Source: Pseudomonas fluorescens
GTDB lineage: Bacteria; Pseudomonadota; Gammaproteobacteria; Pseudomonadales; Pseudomonadaceae
Assembly: GCF_001307275.1 (NCBI RefSeq)
Contig: NZ_CP012831.1
Span: forward strand, 3,774,501 to 3,838,500
Length of the DNA stretch: 64,000 nucleotides
Direction: 5' to 3'
Below the pieces are notes generated by a model that saw only the letters and a program-made list of their open reading frames with translations, did not search any database and was not told the DNA's origin. Shown piece by piece: positions 63,160-64,000 of this stretch. The position numbers and the translations under genes are program-made. Each line of letters starts with the position of its first letter. The first letter of the stretch is position 1.

Positions 63160-63186
63160 AAGGCCTGCGTTCGCAGGCCTTTTTTG
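63160..63186 (+). terminator. Rho-independent terminator after zapE
   Basis: AGGCCTGC and GCAGGCCT pair around GTTC, followed by TTTTT. Confidence 0.88.
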
Positions 63187-63218
63187 TACGCTCGAAATCA
63201 GTCGGTCACTGCAAAACC

Positions 63219-63308
63219 CTGTGGGAGCGAGCTTGCTCGCGATGGCGTCTTGTCAGTCAACATCAGGCCTGCTGAACCACCGCCATCGCGAGCAAGCTCG
63301 CTCCCACA
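63219..63308. repeat. REP pair, type A
   Basis: CTGTGGGAGCGAGCTTGCTCGCGATGGC at 63219 and its inverted partner ending at 63308. Confidence 0.9.
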
Positions 63309-63330
63309 TGGGATTGCATTCAGCTCTGGT

Positions 63331-64000
63331 TCACGCCGCCTGCTGAAACTGCTGCCGATACTGGTTCGGCGACAGGTCGGTATGTTGCCGGAACAAGCGT
63401 GCGAAAAAGCTCGCGTCGTCGTAGCCGACTTCGTAGCTGATGGTCTTGATGCTCTTGCGACTGCCGGAGAGCAGGCCCTTGGCGGTTTCGATCCGCAGTC
63501 GTTGCAGGTAATGCAGCGGCTTGTCGCCCGTGGCGGTCTGGAAGCGGCGCATGAAATTGCGGATGCTCATGCCATGCTCCCGGGCAACATCCTCGAAGCG
63601 GAATTTATCGGCGAAGTGCTCTTCGAGCCATTGCTGGATCTGCAGGATGATCACGTCCTGGTGCAGTTTCTGCCCGCCAAAGCCGATCCGTCCCGGCGAA
63701 TAGCTGCGTTGCACTTCATACAGGATGTCCCGCGCCACGGCCTGGGCCACATTGGCGCCGCAGAAGCGTTCAATGAGGTAAATGTAGAGGTCGCAGGCTG
63801 AGGTCGTGCCGCCGGCGCAAAACAGGTTGTCGGCGTCGGTCAGGTGCTTGTCCTGGTTCAGGTGCACCTGGGGGAAGCGCTCCTTGAAGGCGTTGAAGAA
63901 GCGCCAGTAGGTGGTCGCTTCCTTGCCGTCGAGCAGACCGGCTTCGGCCAGCCAGAACACCCCGGTGGCTTCGCCGCAGAGGACCGCGCCGCGAGCGTGT
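63331..64000 (-). CDS. GlxA-family AraC-type regulator, N-terminus beyond window
   Basis: The visible 222 codons run to the right edge without a start: the frame continues through 63961-64000 as H-A-R-G-A-V-L-C-G-E-A-T-G. The first part is the end of a DJ-1/PfpI-like (GATase1) domain and the C-terminal 100 residues carry two helix-turn-helix motifs (F-E-D-V-A-R-E-H-G-M-S-I-R-N and Y-E-V-G-Y-D-D-A-S-F-F). GlxA regulators often control amino-acid or choline metabolism. The target is unknown. Confidence 0.9.
   Translation of the reverse strand, partial: HARGAVLCGEATGVFWLAEAGLLDGKEATTYWRFFNAFKERFPQVHLNQDKHLTDADNLFCAGGTTSACDLYIYLIERFCGANVAQAVARDILYEVQRSYSPGRIGFGGQKLHQDVIILQIQQWLEEHFADKFRFEDVAREHGMSIRNFMRRFQTATGDKPLHYLQRLRIETAKGLLSGSRKSIKTISYEVGYDDASFFARLFRQHTDLSPNQYRQQFQQAA

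Overview
The window looks like a chromosomal segment of a Pseudomonas of the P. fluorescens group. It is GC-rich, has cyoABCDE, dsbB, yebG, hmgRABC, fecIRA and norR-hmp loci arranged as in that genus, and carries many REP palindromes (core GTGGGAGCGAGCTTGCTCGC), nearly always as head-to-head pairs between genes. No rRNA, tRNA, CRISPR array, prophage or intact insertion sequence was recognised.

Layout. 1-4446: a probable light-response cluster with pterin genes (folE start, folM), an ABM-domain membrane protein, a class II LitR/CarH-like MerR regulator, a PilZ-like protein, a short LOV blue-light receptor and a small flavodoxin. 4587-14142: a catabolic/export region with class II aldolase, a MEST-like hydrolase, an MFE-2-type SDR, a DUF1302 outer-membrane protein, a DUF1329 protein and a MalT-like LuxR regulator. 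14143-16795: an AT-rich patch with two exported proteins of unknown function beside an IS5-type transposase remnant. 16796-21695: an orphan gene, then hmgR and hmgA-fahA-maiA for homogentisate breakdown. 21858-23868: a SirB1-like protein and a leucine-dehydrogenase-like protein that lacks its catalytic lysine. 24007-31173: an amino-acid catabolic operon (BenE transporter, DauA-like dehydrogenase, RidA, threonine-synthase-like enzyme, SHMT) divergent from a MocR regulator. 31248-33552: yebG with a perfect LexA box, psiE-like, DUF3509 and a RaiA/HPF-like gene. 33634-37528: fecI-fecR-fecA. 37658-43123: AraC/EamA pair, 2-hydroxyacid dehydrogenase, YkgJ-type protein, small secreted protein and CheV. 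43404-46295: norR and hmp with three NorR sites and a sigma-54-like element. 46881-53011: dsbB and cyoABCDE. 53013-54551: a wrecked toxin-antitoxin pair flanked by a duplicated terminator-REP unit, and an unknown protein. 54643-59786: DUF72 gene fragment, GGDEF protein, LysR/aminotransferase pair, OmpA lipoprotein and ZapG. 59934-64000: hydrolase, trpS, zapE and a GlxA-type regulator cut by the window end.

Most genes are ordinary for the genus. The parts that deserve attention are the LOV/LitR cluster, the MocR-controlled operon with its matching operator repeats, the AT-rich exported pair, the Lys-to-Val dehydrogenase and the toxin truncated exactly at a REP junction. Functions rest on recognised motifs and gene order; no database search was possible.
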